A stretch of DNA of 17,541 nucleotides, taken from assembly GCA_050742335.1 (NCBI GenBank), contig JBOGIR010000422.1, positions 1 to 17,541 of the forward strand, in the 5' to 3' direction. The notes beneath the pieces were generated by a model that did not search any database, was not told the origin of the DNA, and was given only the letters and a program-made list of their open reading frames with translations. This document shows positions 7,805-14,597 of the stretch, one piece after another (positions within the stretch are counted from its first letter, which is position 1; each line of letters opens with the position of its first letter). Made by a program: the position numbers and the translations under genes. The DNA comes from DATCJA01 sp050742335 (GTDB lineage Bacteria; Acidobacteriota; Vicinamibacteria; Vicinamibacterales; UBA2999).

Positions 7805-8857
7805 CTACTTCGCGCGTCCCGTGAAGCCCTGCGCGATCATCGCGACCTTGTAGAGTGACCCCGCGCCGGCGATGTACAGCGTCCTCTTCTCCGGCCCGCT
7901 GAACGCGACGTTCTGGCAGTCCGCAGGCGGGCACCGCACGGGGATGATGCCGAGGTGCCGGCCCTCCGGGCTCAAGACCTCGATGCCGCCGCCGGTGGCG
8001 ACGTAGAGCCGGCCGTCATTGTCGATCGTCATGCCGTCGGCGAAGGTCTTAACCCCACCGAGGCCGTTGTCCCGCGTGCTCCGGCCTTGCAGTTCACCGA
8101 AGGTACGCCGGTTGCGCACGAGACCGTCCGGCTGGATATCCCATGCCATGACATGGGCGCCGTTCGAGTCGCTCACATACAGCGTCTTCTCGTCGCGGCT
8201 GAGTTGAATACCGTTCGGCCTGATCATGTTTTCTTCAATCCTGACCGGCTGGCGGCCCGGCGGAATGTAGTACACCGCCGGCGGCAGCCGCGGTGCCAAA
8301 GGCGTGCCGCCCTGCCGTTTCACCAGCGCCTCGGCCTGTTGCGCAGTGAGTCCAGGCTCGGTGAAGTAGATACCGCCGTTCCTGGCGACGATCACGTCGT
8401 TCGGGCGGCTGAACGGTCTCCCCTCGAAGTTGTCGGCGAGCACGGTCTCGGCACCAGGTGGATAGATCACCCCGATCCGCGTTGATCCGTCCCAGGCCTG
8501 CGCCGAGATCAGGCGGCCCTTGCTGTCCTCGGTGACACCATGCGACTCGTTCGACTCGGCGACGAGCACCGCGACCTGGTTGGTCGCCGTGTTCATGCGG
8601 TGGACGCGGCGCGCTCCCGGTTCCGAAAACACCAGGGTCCCATCCCTCAGGCCGATCGGATCGTCCAGGCCGTTGAGCCCTCCGACGATCCGCTCGATGG
8701 TCGTGCCGCCCTTAACGACCCCAGGGATGTCGACCGCGGCGCCGACGACGCCCGGCGCTTGATTGGCCTGGCCTCTCACGACACCGCGTCCCGCGAGCAA
8801 CGTCAGCAGGCAGACGGCCACCGTCAACGTCGCCTTCAGGTTCGAGGGCATAGCCAT
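7805..8857 (-). CDS. Exported SMP-30/gluconolactonase-like protein
   Basis: Member of the SMP-30/gluconolactonase/LRE-like six-bladed propellers, which hydrolyse sugar lactones or related esters with one divalent metal ion. The start at 8857 is chosen because AGGAGG at 8871-8866 lies 8 nt upstream and a signal peptide follows (LKATLTVAVCLLTLLAGRGVVRGQ); the product is 350 residues. Candidate metal ligands, as known for the family, are Glu79 in FSEPG, Asn153 in SRPNDV, Asn215 in RPNGIQLS and Asp274 in FADGMTID. Other family marks are DEKTLYVSDS and DNDGRLYVATGGG. A pair of cysteines near the end (RCPPADC) could form a disulfide. The real substrate cannot be told from sequence. It stands alone on the minus strand, tail to tail with the kinase. 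Confidence 0.88.
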   Translation of the reverse strand: MAMPSNLKATLTVAVCLLTLLAGRGVVRGQANQAPGVVGAAVDIPGVVKGGTTIERIVGGLNGLDDPIGLRDGTLVFSEPGARRVHRMNTATNQVAVLVAESNESHGVTEDSKGRLISAQAWDGSTRIGVIYPPGAETVLADNFEGRPFSRPNDVIVARNGGIYFTEPGLTAQQAEALVKRQGGTPLAPRLPPAVYYIPPGRQPVRIEENMIRPNGIQLSRDEKTLYVSDSNGAHVMAWDIQPDGLVRNRRTFGELQGRSTRDNGLGGVKTFADGMTIDNDGRLYVATGGGIEVLSPEGRHLGIIPVRCPPADCQNVAFSGPEKRTLYIAGAGSLYKVAMIAQGFTGRAK

Positions 8858-9186
8858 GGCAATCGCCTCCTTGTGCGTCCAGACGCCGGAACCCGCCGGG
8901 GCGCCGCAAGCACTGTACACCGCGCCCGGCTTGACGCGTGGACCTGATTGCCACGGGATTCATGACCCGCGCACATGGGGGTGCGGCCCTTCCCGCGGGC
9001 TGAGGGGCGCCGGCTGACGCAGGAATCCGGCGAAAATACGGAGCAACGCCAGGCCGATGGCGGCCAGATGGCAGCCCAGATAGCACGAGAAAAATGCCTT
9101 GCAGTTGGTGGAGGCGGTGGTAGTATCCGGCAGAGTACTGAAAGCAGCCCGGACTCGGAGGTCGGGCCGCTGGGAAAGGAGCGTCT
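8858..9186. other. Divergent intergenic region, 329 nt
   Basis: This is the shared upstream region of the lactonase (minus) and the cytochrome-YVTN pair (plus). Both directions have good ribosome binding sites at the edges (AGGAGG at 8871-8866 and AAAGGAG before 9187). The only promoter-like pair I noticed is TTGCAG (9099-9104) and TAGTAT (9121-9126) with a 16-bp spacer on the plus strand, which is weak. No hairpin, RNA gene or credible small gene was seen; open frames here are shadows. Confidence 0.45.
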
Positions 9187-9672
9187 ATGCGGGTCGCCTT
9201 GTTGTGTGTGCTCGTCGCTGCGTTCCTGATCGAGCAGCCGGCCACTGCGGTGGCGCGCGCTCAGGAACCGGGCTCTCCGTCGGCGTCGGCTCTGGATTAC
9301 GAGTTCTACAAGACCAGGGTACAGCCCATTTTCCTTGCGAAGCGCGAGGGCAACTCCCGCTGTGTCTCTTGCCATAGCAAGGGCACTCCGATGCGCTTGC
9401 AGGAGCTGTCGCCTGGGGCCACCAATTGGAACGAGGAGCAGACCCGCCGGAATTTCCAGGTGGTTGCTGCGCGGGTGCTTCCCCGCAACCTCCTTCAGAG
9501 CAGACTACTCGTGCACCCGCTGGCATCCGAGGGCGGGGGCACCTTTTACCACACCGGAGGCAAACACTGGAACTCTTTCCTCAGTGCAGAGTGGCAGACG
9601 CTTGCCAATTGGGTGTGCGGACGAAAAACCACCGAGAAGCTTGTCGAATTGACCGGTGCGTGCGGAGAATAA
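9187..9672 (+). CDS. Exported c-type cytochrome-like protein (one CxxCH)
   Basis: A 161-residue periplasmic protein with a clear signal peptide (MRVALLCVLVAAFLIEQPATAVARAQ). It holds one haem c attachment motif, CVSCH, at residues 59-63. The context DYEFYKTRVQPIFLAKREGNSRCVSCHSKG is typical of short cytochrome-like domains found in Planctomycete/Acidobacteria exported proteins (VQPIF...CxxCH). Met69 is a possible second axial ligand. The C-terminal half (NFQVVAARVLPRNLLQSRLLVHPLA, TFYHTGGKHWNSF, EWQTLANWV) also fits that group. AAAGGAG ends 5 nt before the ATG. The YVTN propeller gene follows after 58 nt, so the two probably form an operon and their products may act together. Electron partners are unknown. 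Confidence 0.85.
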   Translation: MRVALLCVLVAAFLIEQPATAVARAQEPGSPSASALDYEFYKTRVQPIFLAKREGNSRCVSCHSKGTPMRLQELSPGATNWNEEQTRRNFQVVAARVLPRNLLQSRLLVHPLASEGGGTFYHTGGKHWNSFLSAEWQTLANWVCGRKTTEKLVELTGACGE

Positions 9673-9730
9673 TGCTCTGCCGCGGAGAGAGATGAACGTG
9701 AAACCCGTGCTTTCTACCGAGGAGCTGACG

Positions 9731-10798
9731 ATGACAACTGTTCACGTGGTTCAGCGCTGTCTGATGCCTTTGGCGATCCTTCTACTCATGGTGCCGTTGG
9801 CGGCGGCCCAAGAGCAGGTTCGGATCCTCCAGAGCAACGCCGCCGGAGACAGAATTCACATCATCGACCCTGTCACCAACAAGGTCGTGGGACAAATTCC
9901 AGGCATCGAGGTGGCTCACGGCGTCACCGCGTCGCCCGACGGGAGCCGGATCTACGCCAGCAACGAGGCCGACGACACGCTGGACGTGGCAGACATGAAG
10001 ACGCTGACGGTGATCAAGAAGATTCCGCTCTCGGGCCGTCCGAACAACATCGCGATCAGCCCTGATGGGCGGCGAGTCTATGTGGGGATCAGGGAGGCGG
10101 TCGGGAACAACCCGGGTGTCGCGGATGTCATCGACACCACCTCGCTCACCAAAGTCAAGAGCATCCGTACGGAAGGGCCGGTCCACAACCTGTATGTCAC
10201 TCCGGACGGCAAGCATGTGGTCGCCGGCGACCCCACCGCCAATGGATACGTGAGCGTCCTCGATACCCAGACCGACGCGCCTGCGTGGGCGCTCAAGATG
10301 GGCCATGGCATCCGTCCGATGGCGATCTCCAAGAATGCCGATGGGTCGACCCGGTCGGTCTTCGTTCAGATCGGCAACCACAACGGGTTTGCGGTGGTGG
10401 ATTTCCAGACGCGCAAGGAAGTCACTCGGATCACATTCCCCAAGTTGCTTCCTGGACGAACCGCGATCCCCTCAGGCTCCGCCGAATCTCACGGCTTGGC
10501 CGTGACCAACGATCAGAAGACTCTCGTAGCCTGTAGTCGACTGAACAATGCGCTCTACTCGTACTCGCTCCCTGATGTGAAGCTGTCGGGAACAGCCTTG
10601 CTGAGCGGGAAGGGTTGTGCCTGGGTCACGGTCACCCCTGACGGCAAGAGAGCCTATGCGGCCGATCCCGTGGGGAACGTCACGCTGGTGGTGGACATCC
10701 CGACGATGAAGGAAGTGGCCAGGATCCCGGTCGGACAGGTGCCGAAGCGCAACCACACGATGGTGATTCCCGCCGCGCGGGCAGCCGGCACGCGGTAA
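9731..10798 (+). CDS. Exported YVTN-type beta-propeller protein
   Basis: A 355-residue secreted propeller built of about 40-residue YVTN repeats: IHIIDPVTNKVVGQIPG, VTASPDGSRIYASNEADDTLDVADMKTLTVIKKIPL, IAISPDGRRVYVG, LYVTPDGKHVVAGDP, LAVTNDQKTLVACS and VTVTPDGKRAYAADPVGNVTLVVDIPTMKEVARIPVG. The start at 9731 is preferred: GAGGAG at 9719-9724 lies 6 nt upstream and a signal peptide begins directly (PLAILLLMVPLAAAQ). The frame is open further back to an ATG at 9692 and a GTG at 9656 that overlaps the cytochrome gene. Such proteins are surface or periplasmic scaffolds, and in some families they accompany cytochromes or dehydrogenases. No catalytic residues are evident. It is probably the second gene of an operon with the CxxCH protein. 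Confidence 0.88.
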   Translation: MTTVHVVQRCLMPLAILLLMVPLAAAQEQVRILQSNAAGDRIHIIDPVTNKVVGQIPGIEVAHGVTASPDGSRIYASNEADDTLDVADMKTLTVIKKIPLSGRPNNIAISPDGRRVYVGIREAVGNNPGVADVIDTTSLTKVKSIRTEGPVHNLYVTPDGKHVVAGDPTANGYVSVLDTQTDAPAWALKMGHGIRPMAISKNADGSTRSVFVQIGNHNGFAVVDFQTRKEVTRITFPKLLPGRTAIPSGSAESHGLAVTNDQKTLVACSRLNNALYSYSLPDVKLSGTALLSGKGCAWVTVTPDGKRAYAADPVGNVTLVVDIPTMKEVARIPVGQVPKRNHTMVIPAARAAGTR

Positions 10799-10833
10799 TC
10801 TTTCTGGTCGCTCGACGCGACCTCGACGCGACA

Positions 10834-10867
10834 CGCAGCCGGTCGGGCCCGCCGCCCGCCGGCTGTG
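10834..10867 (+). terminator. Candidate terminator hairpin after the YVTN gene
   Basis: CAGCCGG (10836-10842) pairs with CCGGCTG (10859-10865), extended by one G-T and one C-G pair outward, with a GC-rich 16-nt loop, 36 nt after the YVTN stop. No U tract follows. A 9-bp direct repeat, CGACGCGAC, stands just before it. The rest of 10868-11001 shows nothing I can name. Confidence 0.35.
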
Positions 10868-11001
10868 CGTCACACTGCCGTCTCGCTCAACCCGATCGTG
10901 CACGCTCGCTGGCTGCAGCGGTCCGCCTTCCCCTCCCAACCGAATAGTGGCCGTTCCGCGGCACATTGCCCTGGATGCCAGCGCTCAACACCGATTGAAC
11001 G

Positions 11002-11553
11002 TCATCGGAAGTTCTCGACCAGCATCAGATCGTCGACGGCCGAGTCGCGCCGGGTATAGAGAACCGTGCGCCCATCGAGCGACGCGGCAAAGCCTCCCCC
11101 CGCGGAGAAGGTACCGAGATCACGAAACAGTGACCGACCTCTGGCTGGCAAAGTCAAAGAACCGGAGCTGCGATTCCGCTGGCAGTCGGTCGACGTAATA
11201 GACGCCCTGCGCGAGAACTGCGAACGTGGTGTTCGCAACGCCGTCCACCACTGCAACAGCCTGACCGCCCGCCGTTGGCATCCACTGCCCGTCGCGGGAA
11301 AAATCGGTACGTGGTCGAACGCCGGGTTCGACGTGACATTCATCGGCTTACCGCCGGCAGACGGCACGGTGAAAATGTCGAACTGGCTCTCCACGTCCGA
11401 TGCAAACACGATCGTGCGGGCATCGGGAGACCAGTGGCCGGTTAACCACCGGCTGCTAGGAACGCGACGCTGCCCGTATCCCTGCGAATCCCTGCAGTCC
11501 GTCCAGAACGGCCTTGACGTGGGCTGTCCAAATCGAGAATCGTGAGTCTGCAT
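11002..11553 (-). pseudogene. Relic of a TolB/WD40-type propeller gene (C-terminal part)
   Basis: The minus strand carries clear but broken propeller sequence. Frame A gives WSPDARTIVFASDVESQFDI, then FTVPSAGGKPMNVTSNPAFDHVP. At the A5 run at 11299-11303 the sense moves to another frame: FSRDGQWMPTAGG, later GVYYVDRLPAESQLRFFDFA and SQRSVTVS before a TGA. Near 11131 it returns to frame A: DLGTFSAGGGFAAS, LDGRTVLYTRRDSAVDDLML, VENFR, stop at 11002. That ending is characteristic of TolB-like domains fused to kinases or winged-helix regulators. One lost base and one gained base explain the shifts. At least one blade also seems missing, because SRDGQWMP runs straight into TAGG. The N-terminal part of the gene is absent. 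Assembly error could explain a single shift but not the missing blade. Confidence 0.75.
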
Positions 11554-11616
11554 AGAGACCGAGATTCAAGGCGGCGGCATGCAGCAGCATCCCTTTCAGA
11601 ATGTTGTGGAGAGACC

Positions 11617-12534
11617 GTGACTAGACGCCGATTGAGGCTTGTCGCTGCAGGTGTGACCGTGACCGTCGCGATTCTCGGCTTGGTCGCCCGAAATCAAGTA
11701 AAGGTGTACAGAGGTCGTCAGGCCAGGGCCGCGCTGATGCAGCAGCGACACCCGGTGGTGCAGCAGCCACCCGCGGTGGTGCAGCAGCGACAGGCGTTAT
11801 TTGAAATGCTGCGGCCGGTCGCGCTCGCCAACTGCCAGTTGGAGAGATTTGGCGAGACACACGATGGCGGTTATCTCATGTGCAGCAATCTGCTGGGCGG
11901 AGTCCAGTCCGGGTACTCGTACGGGATCGGCGGCTATGACAAGTGGGGCTGCGATATCTCGACACAATTCAACGTGACCGTCCACCAGTACGACTGCTTC
12001 AATACAACCCAGCCGGCATGTTCAGGCGGCGAGACCGTTTTTCATGCGGAATGCGTTGGGGACACGACCGAGACGGTGGAGGGGCGCGTCTTCGACACGG
12101 TGAAGAACCAATTTGCTGAGAATGGCGACCGTTCGAAGCGCATCGTGCTGAAGATTGACGTCGAGGGCGCGGAGTGGGACTCGCTTCTGTCTGTACCTAA
12201 CGAGATCTTGGAACAGATCGATCAGATGGCAGTGGAGTTTCACTGGATAGAGGACGAGAAGTTTCACTGGGTACAGGATGACAAGTACCTTCGCGTCGTG
12301 CAGCGACTGAAGCAGTTCTTTGAGGTCGGGCATATTCACTTCAACAACGCGAGCTGCATCGGAGACCTGGAACCATTCCCGACTTGGGCGTATGAGGTGC
12401 TCTTCGTGAGCAAACGGTTGGCCGTCGTCGATCCCTCTCGCAAGGCGGGTGGCGTGCACCCGCTCGATGCACCGAACAACCCGTCATTGGCGGACTGCCA
12501 ACCAGCCAAGGGCCTGCCCTTGATATCCCAGTGA
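11617..12534 (+). CDS. Membrane-anchored FkbM-type methyltransferase
   Basis: A 305-residue protein with an N-terminal signal anchor (RRRLRLVAAGVTVTVAILGLVA) and a predicted external or periplasmic-side domain. The GTG at 11617 is chosen for the GGAG 5 nt upstream and because the anchor starts there; the frame is open back to 11542. Residues 43-63 contain three seven-residue units (MQQRHPV, VQQPPAV, VQQRQAL), encoded by a 21-bp tandem repeat at 11737-11799. The catalytic domain resembles FkbM/Methyltransf_21-22 proteins: RFGETHDGGYLMCSNLL, YSYGIGGYDKWGCD, then the SAM-fold motif KIDVEGAEWDSL at 179-190. The substrate is unknown; related enzymes O-methylate sugars or small molecules. The final codons and the stop lie inside the hairpin cluster that follows, so the C-terminal tail may be recently acquired. 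Confidence 0.75.
   Translation: MTRRRLRLVAAGVTVTVAILGLVARNQVKVYRGRQARAALMQQRHPVVQQPPAVVQQRQALFEMLRPVALANCQLERFGETHDGGYLMCSNLLGGVQSGYSYGIGGYDKWGCDISTQFNVTVHQYDCFNTTQPACSGGETVFHAECVGDTTETVEGRVFDTVKNQFAENGDRSKRIVLKIDVEGAEWDSLLSVPNEILEQIDQMAVEFHWIEDEKFHWVQDDKYLRVVQRLKQFFEVGHIHFNNASCIGDLEPFPTWAYEVLFVSKRLAVVDPSRKAGGVHPLDAPNNPSLADCQPAKGLPLISQ
11737..11799 (+). repeat. 21-bp tandem repeat, three units, inside the methyltransferase gene
   Basis: Units begin at 11737, 11758 and 11779 and encode MQQRHPV, VQQPPAV and VQQRQAL. They lie in the linker between the membrane anchor and the catalytic domain, where length change by slippage would be tolerated. Confidence 0.7.
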
Positions 12535-12676
12535 AGATGCCCTTGGCTGGTTGCCGGTATTGGGGCGCGCTTTGCGCGCCTAGGACCGCTATACGGATTC
12601 ACAACGAGTACAAGATGCGCGTTTGGGGCCGTATAGCGGTCCAAAGGCTCGTTAGCGGGTCCGGCTAAAGCCGGAC
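12499..12676. repeat. Cluster of four inverted repeats between convergent genes
   Basis: Four perfect inverted repeats follow one another. First, CAACCAGCCAAGGGC (12499-12513) with its complement at 12539-12553. Second, GGCGCGC (12564-12570) with GCGCGCC (12574-12580). Third, GGACCGCTATACGG (12583-12596) with CCGTATAGCGGTCC (12629-12642). Fourth, GTCCGGCT (12659-12666) with AGCCGGAC (12669-12676). The arms flanking the third pair are also related as imperfect complements, so 12545-12676 may be one large imperfect palindrome. The block separates the methyltransferase from the convergent peptidase gene and could act as a bidirectional terminator, a palindromic mobile repeat, or both. Confidence 0.7.
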
Positions 12677-12709
12677 ACTACGTACTTCAAGACTGATCGC
12701 GGCTCGCTG

Positions 12710-13792
12710 CTATCGCGCGAATCCGGCTTCCAAATCCGAGTAGAGGAACCCGAAACTGTCGAACGTGCGCTCCGTCCGATCGCTTTCGGAGAGCGCACGA
12801 AAGAGACTGGGCCAGTTGAAACCGGGGCGCTGCAGAATCGTTTCGACGGCTACCAGGCTCTCGTCGTACGCGACGTGCGCGTCCGCGGCGCTCAGCCGCG
12901 TGAAACTGCCTTCGAGGCTGCGAAGCGGAATCACGCGGCCGACGGCTTTCAATCGGCGCCGTGCCGCCCCGGGATCGTCACCTTCGAAATGCTGCGCCAG
13001 ACCCTCATGCAACCACGCAGGGATTCCGCGTGGCGCCAGGTTCGCGATCATGGCGTGCGCCAGCTCGTGGACGAGCACGCGTTCGAAGGACTGCGGTGTC
13101 TGGGCCGCGCCCGCGGCAGGAACTCTGATGCGACCGTCGTACACACCGCCCGCCCATTCCGGCGCCTGCGTAATGTCACGGAACTGTCTTTCGGTATAGA
13201 GCATCACGACGACGGTGTCGGAGGGATACGCGCCGAGCGCCGCACCGATCCGCCAGAACGCCGCATTGAGCACGTCCGTTGCCTGTGCGGCCAGCGGCGC
13301 GTCGGCGTGACCCTGGAACATTACGCTGAACCGATCGAACCGGCGCTCCTCGAAACCTCGATGCACGTCGGCGTCGGTCCGCCACGAAGCGAGACGGCTC
13401 GCGAGGTCTGCGTCCTTGGGCGCGTACTTCAGCGCCTTCTCGTAGATGCTGATCGCCAATACGACGTCGCCTTCCGCGTAGGCGATCTCGCCAAGCAGAA
13501 GCGACGCCGGGGTGAGGCGTGGGTTGAACTCCAGTGCCCGTTTCAAGCGCGCCATCGCGTCCTTCGGTCGTCGCTCGAGGTGAGCGGCGGCTCCCGCGCC
13601 GAACAACAGAACCGGATCGTCGGGCTCAACAGCGAGCGCTTCGGCAAACAGCTTTGCCGCCCGTGCACCGTCACCTTGCTGGAGCATCTTCCAGCCGGCA
13701 TCGTTCAGTTCCAGGACGCCGGATTGCGCCTGGATGAAGACCGTGGCAAGAGCACACAGGCAGAGCGTGACACACGTCGATCGCGCAGACAT
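12710..13792 (-). CDS. Exported TPR protein with zinc metallopeptidase (peptidase MA-like) domain
   Basis: A 360-residue exported protein. The N-terminal signal peptide (VTLCLCALATVFIQAQS) is followed by TPR-type helices at about 28-135 (LNDAGWKMLQQGDGARAAKLF, ALAVEPDDPVLLFGAGAAAH, AISIYEKALKYAPKDADL). The C-terminal domain at about 150-350 has the zincin motif HELAH at 242-246 and the downstream WLHEGLAQHFE with Glu263, the gluzincin arrangement typical of peptidase MA-like families (PF13485). The catalytic residues are all present, so it is probably active in the periplasm or at the surface; the target is unknown. The ATG at 13792 has no strong ribosome binding site, but the signal peptide begins there. 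It is convergent with the methyltransferase gene and separated from vapC by 108 nt in which I see nothing notable. Confidence 0.88.
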   Translation of the reverse strand: MSARSTCVTLCLCALATVFIQAQSGVLELNDAGWKMLQQGDGARAAKLFAEALAVEPDDPVLLFGAGAAAHLERRPKDAMARLKRALEFNPRLTPASLLLGEIAYAEGDVVLAISIYEKALKYAPKDADLASRLASWRTDADVHRGFEERRFDRFSVMFQGHADAPLAAQATDVLNAAFWRIGAALGAYPSDTVVVMLYTERQFRDITQAPEWAGGVYDGRIRVPAAGAAQTPQSFERVLVHELAHAMIANLAPRGIPAWLHEGLAQHFEGDDPGAARRRLKAVGRVIPLRSLEGSFTRLSAADAHVAYDESLVAVETILQRPGFNWPSLFRALSESDRTERTFDSFGFLYSDLEAGFAR

Positions 13793-13900
13793 GAGCGGCG
13801 TGACGGCAAGGCTCGTGCCCGTGTACCGCCGAACCGAACGCGCGTAGAGCTGTATCGGGAATTACGGATTCGACAATCCGGTAACAGGTTCGAGACGCCG

Positions 13901-14314
13901 TCAGGGCGCGATCACGCGAACCGTGGGGAAATAGGCCCGGTATCGCCGGGCGTCACGCGTCAGCAAGGCCAGACCCCCGACCGCGGCGTGCGCGCCGATG
14001 TAGAAGTCTGGCATCGGCGATCGGCCAGCGCCCCCGCGACGGCGGTACTTTACGTACGCATGGCCCGCCAGGAACCCCGCAGCCCATGGCAGATCCGCCC
14101 TCCGGTAGTAGCCCGGTCGCAGGGCTTCATCCAGATCCTCCACGCGAGCGAAACGAACCGAGACTTCAGCATAGATAATCGGGTTGATATACAGCGGTCC
14201 AGCGTCGGCGGCCCTCTCGATCATCGCGGCCGACCAGTCGAACCACTCGTCGTCCTCCGTAAAGACGTCGAGGAGCACATTGCTGTCGACGAGTGTTCCT
14301 GGCACAGCCTTCAA
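13901..14314 (-). CDS. vapC: VapC-type PIN-domain toxin
   Basis: A 137-residue PIN-domain protein, the ribonuclease toxin of a VapBC toxin-antitoxin pair. The four acidic residues of the metal site are visible: Asp10 (LVDSNVLLD), Glu50 (IIYAEVS), Asp103 (MPDFYIGAHA) and Asp121 (LLTRDARRY). The start is taken as TTG at 14314, which overlaps the antitoxin stop by 3 nt, so translation is probably coupled; no Shine-Dalgarno sequence is evident. A GTG three codons inside is the alternative. PIN toxins cleave RNA, often tRNA or rRNA, and the antitoxin blocks the active site. Order antitoxin then toxin and the overlap are typical. Confidence 0.88.
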   Translation of the reverse strand: MKAVPGTLVDSNVLLDVFTEDDEWFDWSAAMIERAADAGPLYINPIIYAEVSVRFARVEDLDEALRPGYYRRADLPWAAGFLAGHAYVKYRRRGGAGRSPMPDFYIGAHAAVGGLALLTRDARRYRAYFPTVRVIAP

Positions 14315-14541
14315 CCGCGCATCAGACGCATGATCTGGTCGGTCGTCATCGTGCCGGCTCCGCGTCCTCGCATATGTTCCACGATCGCACGCCCGCGGGA
14401 GCGGGCGCTCGAGCGGGCTGCCTTCGTGATCCGGACGGCGCCGCGATCGATGCTGAACTTCACCTCGGTGTCTGGAAGGAGCCCGAGTTGCTCGCGAATC
14501 TCGATGGGGATCGTGACCTGGCCTTTGCTGGTGATCCGCAC
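14311..14541 (-). CDS. vapB: AbrB/MazE-type antitoxin (VapB)
   Basis: A 76-residue swapped-hairpin AbrB-family DNA-binding antitoxin. The N-terminus MRITSKGQVTIPIEIREQLG followed by LLPDTEVKF is the family signature. The C-terminal tail (RGRAIVEHMRGRGAGTMTTD, then QIMRLMRG) is the part expected to bind the PIN toxin. The start is GTG at 14541, with GGAGGAG about 7 nt upstream. A perfect inverted repeat at 14542-14571 overlaps the ribosome binding site and is the likely autoregulatory operator. The stop overlaps the vapC start. The ORF is short and is hidden in a longer open frame that continues upstream out of the gene. Confidence 0.88.
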   Translation of the reverse strand: MRITSKGQVTIPIEIREQLGLLPDTEVKFSIDRGAVRITKAARSSARSRGRAIVEHMRGRGAGTMTTDQIMRLMRG

Positions 14542-14571
14542 GGTATTACTCCTCCTGGTAAGAGTAATACC
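14542..14571 (-). promoter_or_regulatory. Palindromic operator of vapBC
   Basis: GGTATTACTC (14542-14551) and GAGTAATACC (14562-14571) are perfect complements separated by 10 nt, so the half-sites are 20 bp apart, two helical turns on the same face. The palindrome covers the Shine-Dalgarno sequence (CCTCCT at 14551-14556 on the plus strand) and ends next to the vapB start. A TATAGG sequence at 14574-14569 on the minus strand is a possible -10 box at its upstream edge. VapB or VapBC binding here would repress the operon. Confidence 0.7.
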
Positions 14572-14597
14572 TATAGGCGGCGCGCGCAACCGGCAGC

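Noticed and set aside
9099..9126. TTGCAG-16-TAGTAT as a promoter for the cytochrome operon
   Set aside because: Only three and four of six bases match consensus; mentioned only in the intergenic note and not called as a feature.
8712..9375. Minus-strand frames of about 178 codons upstream of the lactonase
   Set aside because: They overlap the lactonase signal-peptide region or the cytochrome gene in wrong frames and have no recognisable domain.
13870..13900. GGTTCGAGAC near 13888, resembling a tRNA T-loop
   Set aside because: The flanking bases do not form a T-stem, and no anticodon or acceptor stem could be fitted.
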